Source: Rhodopseudomonas faecalis
GTDB taxonomy: Bacteria; Pseudomonadota; Alphaproteobacteria; Rhizobiales; Xanthobacteraceae
NCBI RefSeq assembly: GCF_003217325.1
Contig: NZ_QJTI01000001.1
Coordinates: forward strand, 94,356 to 158,355
Length of the DNA stretch: 64,000 nucleotides
Direction: 5' to 3'
The first letter of the stretch is position 1. Each line of letters begins with the position of its first letter. A program made the position numbers and the translations under genes. Under the pieces are notes generated by a model. That model searched no databases and was not told where the DNA came from. It saw only the letters and a program-made list of their open reading frames with translations. This document shows positions 43,329 to 52,567 of the stretch, in pieces.

Positions 43329-44171
43329 ATGCGCCGTTCCATTCCCCTGATGCTGGCCGCCATGATCAGTTCGGCCGTGACGGCGCAAGCTTGGTGGCTG
43401 ACGCCGGCGGCGGCGCAATCGGCGGATCTGGTGCTATGCGATCGGCTCGCCGCCGATCCGACCGACCCGGACAAGCCGGCCGATGTTCGCGGGGTGGGCG
43501 AGGTCGCGGCCGGCGATGTCGCGACCGCGATCAAATTCTGCAAGACGGCATCGGCCAGCTCGCGCCGCGCGCTCTATCAGCTCGGCCGCGCCTATGCCGC
43601 CAATGGCCAGGGTGCCGAGGCGATCGCGGCGTTCCGCAAGGCGGCCGACAAGGGCAGCAGCGCGGCGATGGTTGAACTCGGTGTTGCCTATGCCACCGGC
43701 GCCGGCGTCGCCAGGGATGAAGCCGCCGCCCGGCAGATGCTGGAGCGGGCCGCCAATGCCGGCAATCCGCGCGGCATCAGCAATCTGGCGGCGCTATCGG
43801 GCGGCGGTGCGCCGGCCGATCCGGCGCGCGCCCGCACGCTGCTGCAGAAGGCGGCCGAGAGCAACGCCGAGGCGCAGTATCAGCTCGGGCTGCTGCTGGC
43901 GGAAGGCCAGGGCGGCCCCAAGGACGAGGTGGGCGCGCGGGCGCTGTTCGAAAAGGCCGCGGCGCAGAACCACCCGGGCGCGCTCGAGCGCATGGGCGCA
44001 TTCGCGCAGGCCGGGCGCGGCGGACCGCAGGATAGCGCGGCCGCCAAGGCCTACTATCAGCGCGCCGCCGATGCCGGCAATGAAGCGGCCAAGGCGGCGC
44101 TGAAGCGCGCCGACTGCCCCTATACGCTGAAAGACAAGCGCGGCAACGTGGTCAGCAATCTCTGCTTCTGA
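43329..44171 (+). CDS. Exported Sel1-repeat (TPR-like) protein
   Basis: A 280-residue periplasmic protein with a signal peptide (ending AAA-QSA, about residue 31) and five or so Sel1 repeats, e.g. ALYQLGRAYAANGQGAEAIAAFRKAAD, MVELGVAYATGAGVARDEAAARQMLERAA and AQYQLGLLLAEGQGG. A cysteine near each end may form a disulfide. Sel1 proteins serve as protein-protein adaptors. The ATG at 43329 begins the signal peptide. Confidence 0.85.
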   Translation: MRRSIPLMLAAMISSAVTAQAWWLTPAAAQSADLVLCDRLAADPTDPDKPADVRGVGEVAAGDVATAIKFCKTASASSRRALYQLGRAYAANGQGAEAIAAFRKAADKGSSAAMVELGVAYATGAGVARDEAAARQMLERAANAGNPRGISNLAALSGGGAPADPARARTLLQKAAESNAEAQYQLGLLLAEGQGGPKDEVGARALFEKAAAQNHPGALERMGAFAQAGRGGPQDSAAAKAYYQRAADAGNEAAKAALKRADCPYTLKDKRGNVVSNLCF

Positions 44172-44231
44172 CGATCGCCGAGGTTCTGACCGGCGCGGCG
44201 CTTGCGGCCGCGCCCACGCCACACGTCGAGA

Positions 44232-44993
44232 TTAGGTGATATCGCGGTCGAGATAGCGCGCCTGCAGCTCGCGGCGCTCTGAGGGACCGACGCCGAGGCC
44301 TTCGGCGAGATAGTTTTCCAGATCGCCAAAATCCTCGCGCACCGCGGCGAATGCGGCATCGAGGAACGAGGTCTCGACCGAGACCAGCACCGCCTTGATA
44401 TCATCCGGCAGCGGGATGCTCTTGTCGGTGACCGGATCGAGCCGATAGAACTGATTGGTGAGCAGATAGTCAGTCACCACCAGCTCATGCGCAACGCCGA
44501 GCGCGCTCAGCACCATCGCGCAGGCAAAGCCGGTGCGGTCCTTGCCGGCGGTGCAGTGGATCACCAGCGGCGCGTGATCTTCGAGCAGATGCGTCATCAA
44601 CTGCCGGAATGCCGGCGTGTTGTTGCGGACATAGTCGCGATAGGAGTCACGCATCATTTCCGCAGCGTCGTCGGCGGTCAGCGGCTGGCCGGAGGCGACA
44701 TGCGAGGTCAGCGCGCTATAGATCGCCGGCTCGATCGGCAGCGAATGCACCTCAATATCGTCGACGCAGCACAGTGTCGGCAAGCGCTCCGACACACCGC
44801 GCAGGTCGAATGCGGTTTTGACGCCGAGCGTGCGGATCTGCGCGATGTCGGTCTCGGTCAGCAGACCAAGATGATTGGAGCGGAACAATTGCCGCCAGCG
44901 CACCGGTCGGCCGTTGGCGCCAGGATAGCCGCCAAGATCGCGGAAGTTGCAGGCGCCAGTGAGAGCGAGATGTCGGGATACAGAATCGTGCAT
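44232..44993 (-). CDS. Protein-tyrosine phosphatase (dual-specificity-like)
   Basis: A 253-residue enzyme of the tyrosine phosphatase family usual in bacteria: NFRDLGGYPG near the N-terminus, the FRSNHL segment, and the P-loop HCTAGKDRTG with nucleophile C147 and R153. It would remove phosphate from proteins or phosphoinositide-like molecules. The start at 44993 is chosen because the family begins just before the NFRDLGG segment. Convergent with the Sel1 gene. Confidence 0.9.
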   Translation of the reverse strand: MHDSVSRHLALTGACNFRDLGGYPGANGRPVRWRQLFRSNHLGLLTETDIAQIRTLGVKTAFDLRGVSERLPTLCCVDDIEVHSLPIEPAIYSALTSHVASGQPLTADDAAEMMRDSYRDYVRNNTPAFRQLMTHLLEDHAPLVIHCTAGKDRTGFACAMVLSALGVAHELVVTDYLLTNQFYRLDPVTDKSIPLPDDIKAVLVSVETSFLDAAFAAVREDFGDLENYLAEGLGVGPSERRELQARYLDRDIT

Positions 44994-45047
44994 GGCGGGC
45001 AGTTTAGCCGGGCCGGGTGGCGAAGCCATGACGCAATTGCGCGCGGC

Positions 45048-45653
45048 TCACGCCAGCCCGAGCGAGAACGCCAGCGTGCCGATGGTGGCGTGCGACAGGA
45101 TCAGCGGCCACAGGTTGCGCATTTTTAGATAGGCGGTGCCCCACACCAGACCGAGCAGGAAGGTGTTGAGCAGCAGCAGGCCGTCGCCATAGGCGATGTG
45201 GATCAGCGAAAACATCGCCGACGAATACAGCACATAGGCAAGACCCGAGATTTGCAGCCGGTCGGTCATCAGTTTGGGGATGGCGCGGCACACCAGTTCC
45301 TGACACGGGCTCGACACCAGCACATAGAACGGCGCGAACGACAGCCAGTCGGGCGGTTTGCGGGTGAAGGCGAACAGCTGGGTCTGCAGCAGCATGATCG
45401 CGATCAGCCCGACCGTCAGCACCGCGGCGGCGATCCAATGGGCGCGCAGCAGCGGCGGCGCCAGCCCGAGTTCGGCGGCCGAGCAGCCGCTCCACAGGCA
45501 CAGCGCCACGCACAGCGCCGACACGCCGAGCAGCGCGTGCATGCGGTATTCGAACGGCAGCGCGCCGCCTTGAATGGCAAGGCCGGGGATGGCGAGCAGG
45601 GCTGCAAATCCGATCAGCGGGGCGACCGGCCGGGCTTGGCGGAGAAGCGACAT
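45048..45653 (-). CDS. CPBP-family intramembrane protease homologue
   Basis: A 201-residue inner-membrane protein with about six helices. The CPBP motifs are recognisable but altered: motif 1 reads QELVCR where the family has EExxxR, motif 2 is FSLIH (FxxxH), and motif 3 HATIG (HxxxN in most). With the first Glu replaced by Gln, protease activity is uncertain. It may still be a membrane adaptor or maturation factor. Confidence 0.7.
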   Translation of the reverse strand: MSLLRQARPVAPLIGFAALLAIPGLAIQGGALPFEYRMHALLGVSALCVALCLWSGCSAAELGLAPPLLRAHWIAAAVLTVGLIAIMLLQTQLFAFTRKPPDWLSFAPFYVLVSSPCQELVCRAIPKLMTDRLQISGLAYVLYSSAMFSLIHIAYGDGLLLLNTFLLGLVWGTAYLKMRNLWPLILSHATIGTLAFSLGLA

Positions 45654-45698
45654 GATCGCCCATAACGACCGAGCGCGACGTTTGGTTCCGCTTCCGGC

Positions 45699-45944
45699 TC
45701 AGTAGCCGCCGACCCCGCCGCCGATGCTGGTGGCGCCGCCGAGCTTGATGCAGGTGTCGGAGCCGGCCATCCGAACAAAACCGGGGCCGAACACCGCGCA
45801 CGGATTGCTGGCCGCGGGACGCTGCGGTTGTTGCTGCGCGGGGCGCTCGCGCGGCGGCGGGCGCTGCGGCTCGGCGAGCGCGGCCGACGCGGCGACCACG
45901 CACAGCATGGCAAGGGCAAGCCAGGGGAGGGAGCGAACCGTCAT
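45699..45944 (-). CDS. Small exported protein carrying a porin N-terminal motif
   Basis: An 81-residue protein: signal peptide to about residue 24, a Pro/Gln/Arg linker, then CAVFGPGFVRMAGSDTCIKLGG, the Cys-containing motif that opens alphaproteobacterial Porin_2 porins (typically C..GAGFYYIPGTDTCIKIGG), and a Gly-rich end. The rest of the porin barrel is absent. It could be a vestige or a genuine small periplasmic/outer-membrane accessory. The start at 45944 begins the signal peptide; the long upstream extension of the frame is discarded. Confidence 0.6.
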   Translation of the reverse strand: MTVRSLPWLALAMLCVVAASAALAEPQRPPPRERPAQQQPQRPAASNPCAVFGPGFVRMAGSDTCIKLGGATSIGGGVGGY

Positions 45945-46030
45945 GGTGAAATCCTGGCCCCGCCAGTTGAGCAACGATAGCGCGCCGTGCGCGGCGCCTG
46001 CTGGCGCTGTGCTGCGGCGGCGCGCGGCGA

Positions 46031-47470
46031 TCATCCGGTCAGCGCTTCGGTGCGCGCCGGCCAATGCGGGCCGTGGCGATACTGCATCGCTTCGGCCAGC
46101 GGCAGCGTGAACCGGAAGATGGTGCCGCCGCCCGGATTGGGCTCGGTGCGGATCGAGCCGCCATGGGCCTGCACGATGGTCTGCGAGATCGACAGGCCGA
46201 CGCCCATGCCCTCGGCCTTGGTGGTCGAGAACGGCTGAAAGATCCGCTCGGCGATGCTGGCGTCGAGGCCCGGGCCGCAATCGGCGATCACCACCTCGAC
46301 CATGTCGGCTTCGAGCGGGCCGCTGCCGACGAACAGCTTGCGCTCGCTCTGATCACGCATCGCCTCGAATGCGTTGCGGATCAGGTTCAGGAACACCTGC
46401 TGCAGCTGCACCTTGTCGACCATCACCAGGTCGACCGTGGGATCGAGATTGCGCGTCACCTCGACCGGGCGGTCGCGCGAGATCACCGAGGCCAGCGCCA
46501 GCGCGTCATCGACAATGGCGCGCAGGCTTTCCGGGGTGCGCTCGGTCTCGCCGCGGCCGACGAAGTCGCGCAGCCGTTGGATCACCGCGCCGGCGCGCAG
46601 CGCCTGCTGGGCCGCCTTGTCGAGCGCCGAGCCGATCTTGGCCGCTTCCGGATGCGAGCTCTGATCCAGCATGCGCCGCGAGCCGCGCAGATAATTGGTG
46701 ACGGCAGCGAGCGGCTGGTTGAGCTCATGCGCCAGCGCGCTGGTCATGCCGCCCATGGTGCCGAGCCGGGCGACCCGCAACAGCTCGGCTTGCAGCCGCT
46801 GCAGCCGCAGATCGGATTCCCGCTCGCGCGACAGCGCCCGCTGGTGTTCCAGCAGGAACGCGGTGATGGCCGCGCCGGCGACCGCCAGGATCAGCAGACA
46901 GGCGGTGATCAGTGCGGCGTTGAACGTTTCGGAATCGAGCTGCGATTGCCGTTGCATCAGCCGCGCCTGCTCACCACGCATCATGGTCGACAGCATGGTC
47001 TCGATGCGCTCGGTGAGCGGTTCGATGCGGGTCTGTTCCAGAATGTCGAGCGCCTGCGGCAGTTTTGCAGGGCCGAGGTCAACCGCGGCCTGCATCTGCG
47101 TGATGCGCATCACCGCGACCGCGCGCAGCGCATCGACGCTGGCGACCTGATCACCATTGTCGGACACCAGCGCCCGCAGGCTTTCGAACCGCGACACCAG
47201 CTGATCGCGGGTGCGGCCGAAATCGGCGGCGTAGGCATCGATTCCGGTCAGCAGAAAGGCGCGCTCGTTCGATTCCGCTTCCAGCACCGCCTGCTGGATG
47301 CCGGCGACCGCGGAGATCACGTCATTGGTGTGCTGCACCCAGGAAAAGCTCTCGCGCAGGCGTACCAGGTTGGACACCAGGACGCTGGCAATGACAATGA
47401 ATAGCAGTAGTGTCGCCACCAGCAGGCCCGGCGCCAACACTCCGACGGACATTAGTGTTTTCCGAGCCAT
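46031..47470 (-). CDS. CHASE3-domain sensor histidine kinase, FixL-like core
   Basis: A 479-residue membrane kinase. Helix at about 10-32, a periplasmic CHASE3 sensor (about 38-170), second helix at 188-207, then a HisKA domain with H248 in ALAHELNQPLAAVTNY and an HATPase domain (NLIRNAFEAM, DCGPGLD, GMGVGLSIS). The HELNQPL form places it with FixL/NtrB-like kinases. No response-regulator gene is beside it, so it is an orphan whose partner is elsewhere. Confidence 0.9.
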   Translation of the reverse strand: MARKTLMSVGVLAPGLLVATLLLFIVIASVLVSNLVRLRESFSWVQHTNDVISAVAGIQQAVLEAESNERAFLLTGIDAYAADFGRTRDQLVSRFESLRALVSDNGDQVASVDALRAVAVMRITQMQAAVDLGPAKLPQALDILEQTRIEPLTERIETMLSTMMRGEQARLMQRQSQLDSETFNAALITACLLILAVAGAAITAFLLEHQRALSRERESDLRLQRLQAELLRVARLGTMGGMTSALAHELNQPLAAVTNYLRGSRRMLDQSSHPEAAKIGSALDKAAQQALRAGAVIQRLRDFVGRGETERTPESLRAIVDDALALASVISRDRPVEVTRNLDPTVDLVMVDKVQLQQVFLNLIRNAFEAMRDQSERKLFVGSGPLEADMVEVVIADCGPGLDASIAERIFQPFSTTKAEGMGVGLSISQTIVQAHGGSIRTEPNPGGGTIFRFTLPLAEAMQYRHGPHWPARTEALTG

Positions 47471-47643
47471 TCCTGCCCACAGTACCTGTACCCTGCGCTT
47501 TTACTGGTCGCTGCCTTGCGCTTCAAGCGCAGCGCTCGCAGAGCGGCAGCGCCAAAATGGGGACGGGCACTAAGCAGCGGGTCGGTTCGCGGTGCGGGGC
47601 GGCGGGGAACCGGCTGCACGGACAGTTTGGCCGACGAATGGTC

Positions 47644-48345
47644 TCATCCGCCGATCGGCTTCACGCTTGCGGTGGCATTGCGCCGGACCAACAGCCAGGC
47701 ACCGAGCGCGAACGCGCCGGCGCCTGCGGCGGTGAGGCTCTGCTCCAGCCAGTGCAATGACAGCGTCTTGGGCTCGATGCGCGCGATCCGTTGCAGGGCA
47801 AACACCATCGCAAAATTCGCCAGAAACAGCGGTGCCAGCCATAGCGCCTGCCGGCGCCAGGATTCGCGCAGCAACAGCAGCGTCAGCGAGAGATTGGCGA
47901 CACTGGCCAAGATCATCAGCGGCAAGAACCAGCCGCGCTCCAGCGCCAGGCCTAAACTGCGATAGACCGCGATACCGTAACCGGCGCCAATCAGCACCAG
48001 CGCCGGTAGCCAGGGCGATGGCCGCGCCGGCGTGCTGCGCGCGGCGTGCCACAAAGCACAGGCGAGCAGAGTGAAGCCCGGCGCCATCAGCGGAAACAGC
48101 GCATTGGCCAGCCACGGCAGATCGGGGCCGCCGAGCGCCAGGATCAGTTTCCAGGCGGCCTTGCTGAGCCCCGCCAGCACCACCAGCGCGGTGCCGATCA
48201 GCGCCATGCGCGCATCGCTCTGCGACAATTCGCGCACCAGCCGCGCAACGCACAGCAAGGCGAGCGCGGTGAACAGCACCGGCGCAAAATTGGCGAGCGC
48301 GAGGTCAAGCCCGAACGCGGGCAGAGCCAGGGGCGAGGATGTCAT
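47644..48345 (-). CDS. Multi-span membrane protein, unknown
   Basis: A 233-residue inner-membrane protein with about seven hydrophobic helices and short loops, rich in Leu and Ala. No conserved motif or family was recognised. The last residues contain RRNATASVKP, likely cytoplasmic. It follows the sensor kinase by 173 bases in the opposite transcription order and could not be linked to it. Confidence 0.65.
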   Translation of the reverse strand: MTSSPLALPAFGLDLALANFAPVLFTALALLCVARLVRELSQSDARMALIGTALVVLAGLSKAAWKLILALGGPDLPWLANALFPLMAPGFTLLACALWHAARSTPARPSPWLPALVLIGAGYGIAVYRSLGLALERGWFLPLMILASVANLSLTLLLLRESWRRQALWLAPLFLANFAMVFALQRIARIEPKTLSLHWLEQSLTAAGAGAFALGAWLLVRRNATASVKPIGG

Positions 48346-48997
48346 GCGCGGCAGTGTAGCGTGCCAGCAGCGCCCGACAAGCGGCCCGCCCTCGGCAGTT
48401 CGCTGTAGTCGGCATCATGCGGGGAGTGATCTGGGGTAGGTGGTAGATCAACTCGTGACCCTGTAGAGCGCAATAGCGCAGCGTATTGCGCCGCTCGGGG
48501 CTTGATAGCGGATCACGCTACCCGCATCCGACCTGCGGGCTGGTCTGACAGCTATCTGTAGCCCGGATGGCCATACGGTGGGCAGGGCGCATTCAAGACG
48601 TGACCCATCATGCAGCGAAAAGGACGTCGGACGCTGCAGCGTATCGCGCTTGGAACGCGAATGAGTGTCAGCCCCCCGTCAAGACGCGCTCATCCCGTAT
48701 TGTTATGATCTACAACGACATTTCTCGTTTGGACGTCCGCTTATTTCAACCTGCAGCAGGTCATAGGAGAAATTGCACCTCATTCAACCGAATTCTCATT
48801 CGCCGATGTCTCTGCGTACTTCTGTCTCAAAGTTGACCAAAAGATCAGCCTGTTGGGATTAGTGTTGGACGCCAAGATAATTATTTGGGACGCGCTACGC
48901 AGCGGCGAGGTCGTGGCGGATTATCGATTAAGTTTCCGAAAATAAACAAATTATACTCTGACGCGGCCGCGATAGGCGATGACCTGGACAACGAGCG
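48346..48997. other. Intergenic region with two repeat fragments and a falling GC content
   Basis: 652 bases. A GTAGGGCGCAATAGCG-type repeat occupies 48463-48545 (GTAGAGCGCAATAGCGCAGC) and the TGTAGCCCGGATG edge of the family-D element begins near 48557. From about 48650 the sequence becomes AT-richer. TATACT at 48952-48957 could be a -10 box for the haemerythrin gene. No gene is supported here. Confidence 0.5.
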
Positions 48998-49432
48998 ATG
49001 ACCATTGTTTGGAAGGCTTCGTACGAAATCGATAACGGCATTGTCGACGCCGATCACAAGGCGATCATCGCAGGCATCAACGAAATCCGCGGTCTTCTGG
49101 ACCAGGAAATCACGTCCGCAAAGTTGATCGAAACAATCCGCGAATTGCGAGCGTTGGCCCTCGCCCATTTTGGGCGGGAAGAACAGCTGCAGGAACTGCT
49201 GTTCTTCGCAAATCAGGAAACGCATCACCTCGAACACGTGCAACTGATCGCGGAGCTTGATCAGGTTATTGACGGTCTGAGCACCATTGCCGATACGCTG
49301 CCTAGCGCAGCTCGTTTTCGATTAAAGGGCTTTTTCCATCGTTGGATCCTCGGTCATATTCTGACGTCTGACCTTGAAATGCAGCCTTATCTGTCGGGGG
49401 CCAAGAGCCCGACCGAAGGTTCGGAAGTGTAA
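48998..49432 (+). CDS. Bacteriohaemerythrin
   Basis: A 144-residue O2-binding di-iron protein. All expected ligand positions are present: H20 in DADHK, H57 and E61 in HFGREE, H76 and H80 in THHLEH, and H120 with D125 in HILTSD. It is soluble and probably cytoplasmic, sensing or carrying O2, or reacting with NO. It is 13 bases upstream of an HD-GYP phosphodiesterase gene, so O2/NO sensing may control c-di-GMP. The base composition here is lower in GC than the flanks. Confidence 0.92.
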   Translation: MTIVWKASYEIDNGIVDADHKAIIAGINEIRGLLDQEITSAKLIETIRELRALALAHFGREEQLQELLFFANQETHHLEHVQLIAELDQVIDGLSTIADTLPSAARFRLKGFFHRWILGHILTSDLEMQPYLSGAKSPTEGSEV

Positions 49433-49445
49433 AGCAAGTGAAGCC

Positions 49446-50498
49446 ATGTCGATCAAAACAGCTCAACGGATCAAAGCCGTCACAGACACTCCAGAAAGAG
49501 CAAAGCGCCTGAAAGCCGCGCTACAATCTTGCGTCAAAGTCGACCACCTGAATCTCGCGCAGGCGAATGCCGCACGTTCGCCAGCAGACGACCTGATCAT
49601 TTGGGCCGATTTGAAGGCAGTGGATACGATCTTTGCGATCCGAGGCCTGATCGATATGCATCGCGACGTGGAGCGTCGCTTCTTCGTCATTGACGATCTG
49701 AGCCACCTCGCGTCAGCGCAAGCCTATGCATTGGGCGCGACCCACGTACTGATGGCCGATCGTTCGTTGAGCGCATTGCCGACGTTTTTCATTCAACCGA
49801 GTTCCTTGATTGCTGAGGGCTCGATTGAGGAGGCCGTTCTCGGCAGCATTCAAGAGCTCAAGAATGCCACCATGGCGTTCGCGAGTGGCGGCGAAGTCGA
49901 TGTCGCCAGCCTTGAGAGCTGTGCCGATCCGACGATTAGCGCGCTGACGCAAAACGGCATTTCCGGGTGGCTCGACGTCGTTCGTGGTCACCACGAGGCG
50001 ACTTATCAGCATGCGCTGCTGGTCACCGGCGTTCTGGTCGATTTTGGCATTAGCCTGGGGCTTCGTCCGGCCGATCTGCGGACGCTCCATCTGGCGGCTA
50101 TGTTACATGACATCGGCAAGGCCAAAATCCCGATCGGCATTCTCGATAAGCCGGGCCGTCTGGCAGACACCGAGCGAGCGATCATTGAACTCCATCCGGT
50201 GATTGCTTTCGAGGCGCTCAAGCGCAATTCGCGCGTGCCGCCAGAAGTGCTCGACGCGGTCCGGCATCATCATGAGTATCTCGACGGCACAGGGTATCCG
50301 GATCGATTGTCGGGAGCACAGATCAGCGACATCGCGCGGATGACCACCATCGCCGATATCTTTGGCGCGCTGATCGAGGAGCGGCAGTATAAAGCAGCGA
50401 TGCCGCGCGAACAGGCCTATGGCGTGCTGCGCCAGATGACCACGCGGCTCGAAGGAGCGCTGGTCGGTGCTTTCGAAGCGGTCGCGCTGGAACGGTAG
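49446..50498 (+). CDS. HD-GYP cyclic-di-GMP phosphodiesterase with degenerate receiver
   Basis: A 350-residue protein. Residues 5-135 look like a receiver fold (FFVIDDLSHL, ALGATHVLMADRS) but no phosphorylatable Asp is in the right place. The HD-GYP domain (about 180-345) is complete: H221-D222 in HDIGKAKIP, the HHH region at 274-276 and the GTGYP at 281-285. It should hydrolyse c-di-GMP. It is 13 bases after the haemerythrin gene and likely cotranscribed, which suggests an O2-responsive switch on c-di-GMP. Confidence 0.9.
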   Translation: MSIKTAQRIKAVTDTPERAKRLKAALQSCVKVDHLNLAQANAARSPADDLIIWADLKAVDTIFAIRGLIDMHRDVERRFFVIDDLSHLASAQAYALGATHVLMADRSLSALPTFFIQPSSLIAEGSIEEAVLGSIQELKNATMAFASGGEVDVASLESCADPTISALTQNGISGWLDVVRGHHEATYQHALLVTGVLVDFGISLGLRPADLRTLHLAAMLHDIGKAKIPIGILDKPGRLADTERAIIELHPVIAFEALKRNSRVPPEVLDAVRHHHEYLDGTGYPDRLSGAQISDIARMTTIADIFGALIEERQYKAAMPREQAYGVLRQMTTRLEGALVGAFEAVALER

Positions 50499-50539
50499 TT
50501 TAGCGCACGCCGCTCACGCACGACCGATCAATGAAATCG

Positions 50540-50564
50540 CGCGCTGCGTGAACCGCGCAGCGCG
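50540..50564. terminator. Hairpin between convergent genes
   Basis: CGCGCTGCG (50540-50548) and CGCAGCGCG (50556-50564) form a perfect nine-base stem with a seven-base loop, between the HD-GYP gene and the regulator; probably bidirectional. Confidence 0.55.
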
Positions 50565-50580
50565 GCGCCGATGATCAGCT

Positions 50581-51999
50581 CTAAGCGTAGGGCGAGAACG
50601 GATTGCGATTCTCGTCGACCTTCAGCGCTCGCCCGACCGGCGGCAGCGCGCGCTGCGGGCACGAGGGACGCTCGCAGATTCTGCAACCGGCGCCGATCGG
50701 GGTCGCTGCGGAGGGGCTACTGAGATCGAGTCCATCCGAATAGACCAAGCGGCCAGCGTGCTGCCAATCGCAGCCGAGCGCGACCGCGAAGGTTTTACGC
50801 GGCGTGTGATAGCCGCCCTGATCGTGCGAGACCGTTCTGGCAATCCACAGATAGGTTCGTTCGTCCGGCATCCTTGCCAGTTGGGTCAAGATCCTGCCCG
50901 GGTGCGAAAACGCCTCATAGACATTCCACAGCGGGCAGGTGCCACCGGTGCGCGAGAAGTGGAAGTCGGTCGCCGATTGACGCTTTGAGATGTTGCCGGC
51001 GCGATCCACGCGGATGAAAAAGAACGGCACCCCGCGCGCGCCGGCGCGCTGCAGCGTGCTGAGACGATGGCAGGTGGTCTCGTAGCCGACGCCGAAGTGC
51101 TGGCCGATGAGGTCGATGTCGTAGCGGAAAGCCTCGGCTTTGGCGCGGAAGGCCTCGTAGGGCAGCAGCAGCGCGCCGGCAAAGTAGTTGGCAAGGCCTA
51201 TACGGGTGAGCCGACGCGAAGCTTCGTCGGCAAAGGGCGTCGCTGCGACCTGGCCGTCAATCGTCTCGCGGTGCTCGAGAAACGCGATCTGCGTCGCCAT
51301 CTGAAACGCTTGCTGGCCGGGCTGCAGACGCGCCGATAGCCACAGAATGCGCGCCTCGCGGTCGAACGCGCGCTGCGCATCCTGTTGCGGATCGAGCGGC
51401 TCGGCCAGCTTGACGCGGACGCCGTGGCGCGATGACAGGTGCTGGGTGAGGGTGGCGGCGATTTCCTGCATCGGCCGGCCGGGGCCTGGAGCGGTACGTT
51501 CGGCGGCCTCGTCGAGTTCGGCGATGTAGTTGTGCCGCGCATAGAAGAAATCCCGCACTTCCTCGAACGGAGTTGAGACCGCCGATCGGGGAGGCTCCTG
51601 GCGATCGTCGCCGAGGCGCGCTGCAAGTGCCACCGATTGTTCGAGCGTGCGGTGATAGTGGCGATACAGCGTCACCAGCGCGCGGCCGGCCGCTGGCATG
51701 TTGGACGCCAGTTCTCGTATCTCGGCGTGAGTGATGCTCTCACCGATGACCGGATCGGCGAGCGCTTCCTTCAGGTCGGCCGTCAGCCGTGATTCGTCAT
51801 CTTCCGAGAACAGTTGCACGTCGATGCCGAATGCGGCGTTCAGTTTTAGCAGCACGGGCACCGTGAGCGGCCGCTGATTGTTCTCGATCTGATTCAAGTA
51901 GCTCGGCGATACGCCGACCGCCGCGGCCAGCGCCTGTTGCGTCATCCTGCGCTGCTCGCGCAGACGCTTCAATCGCACACCTACAAACGCCTTCTTCAT
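50581..51999 (-). CDS. XRE/IrrE-type short-chain fatty acyl regulator (RamB/PrpR-like)
   Basis: A 472-residue DNA-binding protein: helix-turn-helix at residues 5-62 (MTQQALAAAVGVSPSYLNQIE), an IrrE/ImmA-like central domain (about 160-300) without an obvious metal site, and a C-terminal domain ending in a Cys cluster (CRICERPSC). This architecture belongs to ScfR/RamB/PrpR regulators of acetate and propionate metabolism. It is divergent from the methylcitrate operon, and AACTTTGCAA and TTTGCAAA sites lie between. GGAGG before 51999 sets the start. Confidence 0.85.
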   Translation of the reverse strand: MKKAFVGVRLKRLREQRRMTQQALAAAVGVSPSYLNQIENNQRPLTVPVLLKLNAAFGIDVQLFSEDDESRLTADLKEALADPVIGESITHAEIRELASNMPAAGRALVTLYRHYHRTLEQSVALAARLGDDRQEPPRSAVSTPFEEVRDFFYARHNYIAELDEAAERTAPGPGRPMQEIAATLTQHLSSRHGVRVKLAEPLDPQQDAQRAFDREARILWLSARLQPGQQAFQMATQIAFLEHRETIDGQVAATPFADEASRRLTRIGLANYFAGALLLPYEAFRAKAEAFRYDIDLIGQHFGVGYETTCHRLSTLQRAGARGVPFFFIRVDRAGNISKRQSATDFHFSRTGGTCPLWNVYEAFSHPGRILTQLARMPDERTYLWIARTVSHDQGGYHTPRKTFAVALGCDWQHAGRLVYSDGLDLSSPSAATPIGAGCRICERPSCPQRALPPVGRALKVDENRNPFSPYA

Positions 52000-52024
52000 C
52001 ACGCCTCCGCCGGCCGTTGTTCGC

Positions 52025-52068
52025 AAACTTTGCAAGCTGTCGCCGCGTCCTTTGCAAATCTACGCAAG
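52025..52068. promoter_or_regulatory. Candidate RamB/PrpR-type operators
   Basis: AAACTTTGCAAG (52025-52036) and CTTTGCAAATC (52050-52060) with TTTGCAAA palindrome at 52051-52058 and a further GCAAG half at 52064-52068. They resemble the AAAGTTTGCAAA motif described for RamB-type regulators. They lie between the divergent regulator and the prp operon. Confidence 0.6.
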
Positions 52069-52144
52069 TTCAGTGGTTTACGAATGCCGGTGTTCGCCAA
52101 TAATCCGAACCACACGCCAAGACAAGAACGCCGGAGGGTTGGCC

Positions 52145-52567
52145 ATGAATGTGCAAGGATCATTTGCACCGGCAGATACGCGCCTGATCGAGATGATTTT
52201 CCCGGAACAGGCCAATCACTACGGCACATTGTTCGGAGGCAACGCGCTGAGCCTGATGGGCAAAGCCGCCTTCGTCGCGGCCACGCGCCGCGCCCGCAAG
52301 CCGATCGTGATGGCGCGATCGGAGAAGATCGAATTCCACGTCCCGGTTCGCGTCGGCGACATGGTCGAGTTGAGAGCGCGCGTCGTCCGGGTCGGGCGTT
52401 CATCGATGACGGTGGTCGTCGATGTCATCTCAGAGGGCCTGCTGACCGGCGACCGGCGGCTGGCGGTTCAAGGCTCGTTCGAGATGGTTGCCGTCGATCA
52501 GAACGGCAAACCGACCCCGGTGGAAACCGCAACGTCCATTACGTTTGCTGAGGAGACCCTGTCGTGA
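52145..52567 (+). CDS. Acyl-CoA thioesterase (first gene of prp operon)
   Basis: A 140-residue hotdog thioesterase of the acyl-CoA hydrolase family: [23 protein letters not shown] is the typical N-terminal motif, with [11 protein letters not shown] later. It hydrolyses acyl-CoA and could remove excess propionyl-CoA. Its stop overlaps the GTG start of prpD by four bases, so it is part of the methylcitrate operon. Start at 52145 with GGAGG about 12 bases upstream. Confidence 0.87.
   Translation: MNVQGSFAPADTRLIEMIFPEQANHYGTLFGGNALSLMGKAAFVAATRRARKPIVMARSEKIEFHVPVRVGDMVELRARVVRVGRSSMTVVVDVISEGLLTGDRRLAVQGSFEMVAVDQNGKPTPVETATSITFAEETLS

Noticed and set aside
48567..48836. 89-codon open frame in the 48.3-49.0 kb gap
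   Set aside because: No ribosome-binding site, atypical composition, starts within repeat sequence.
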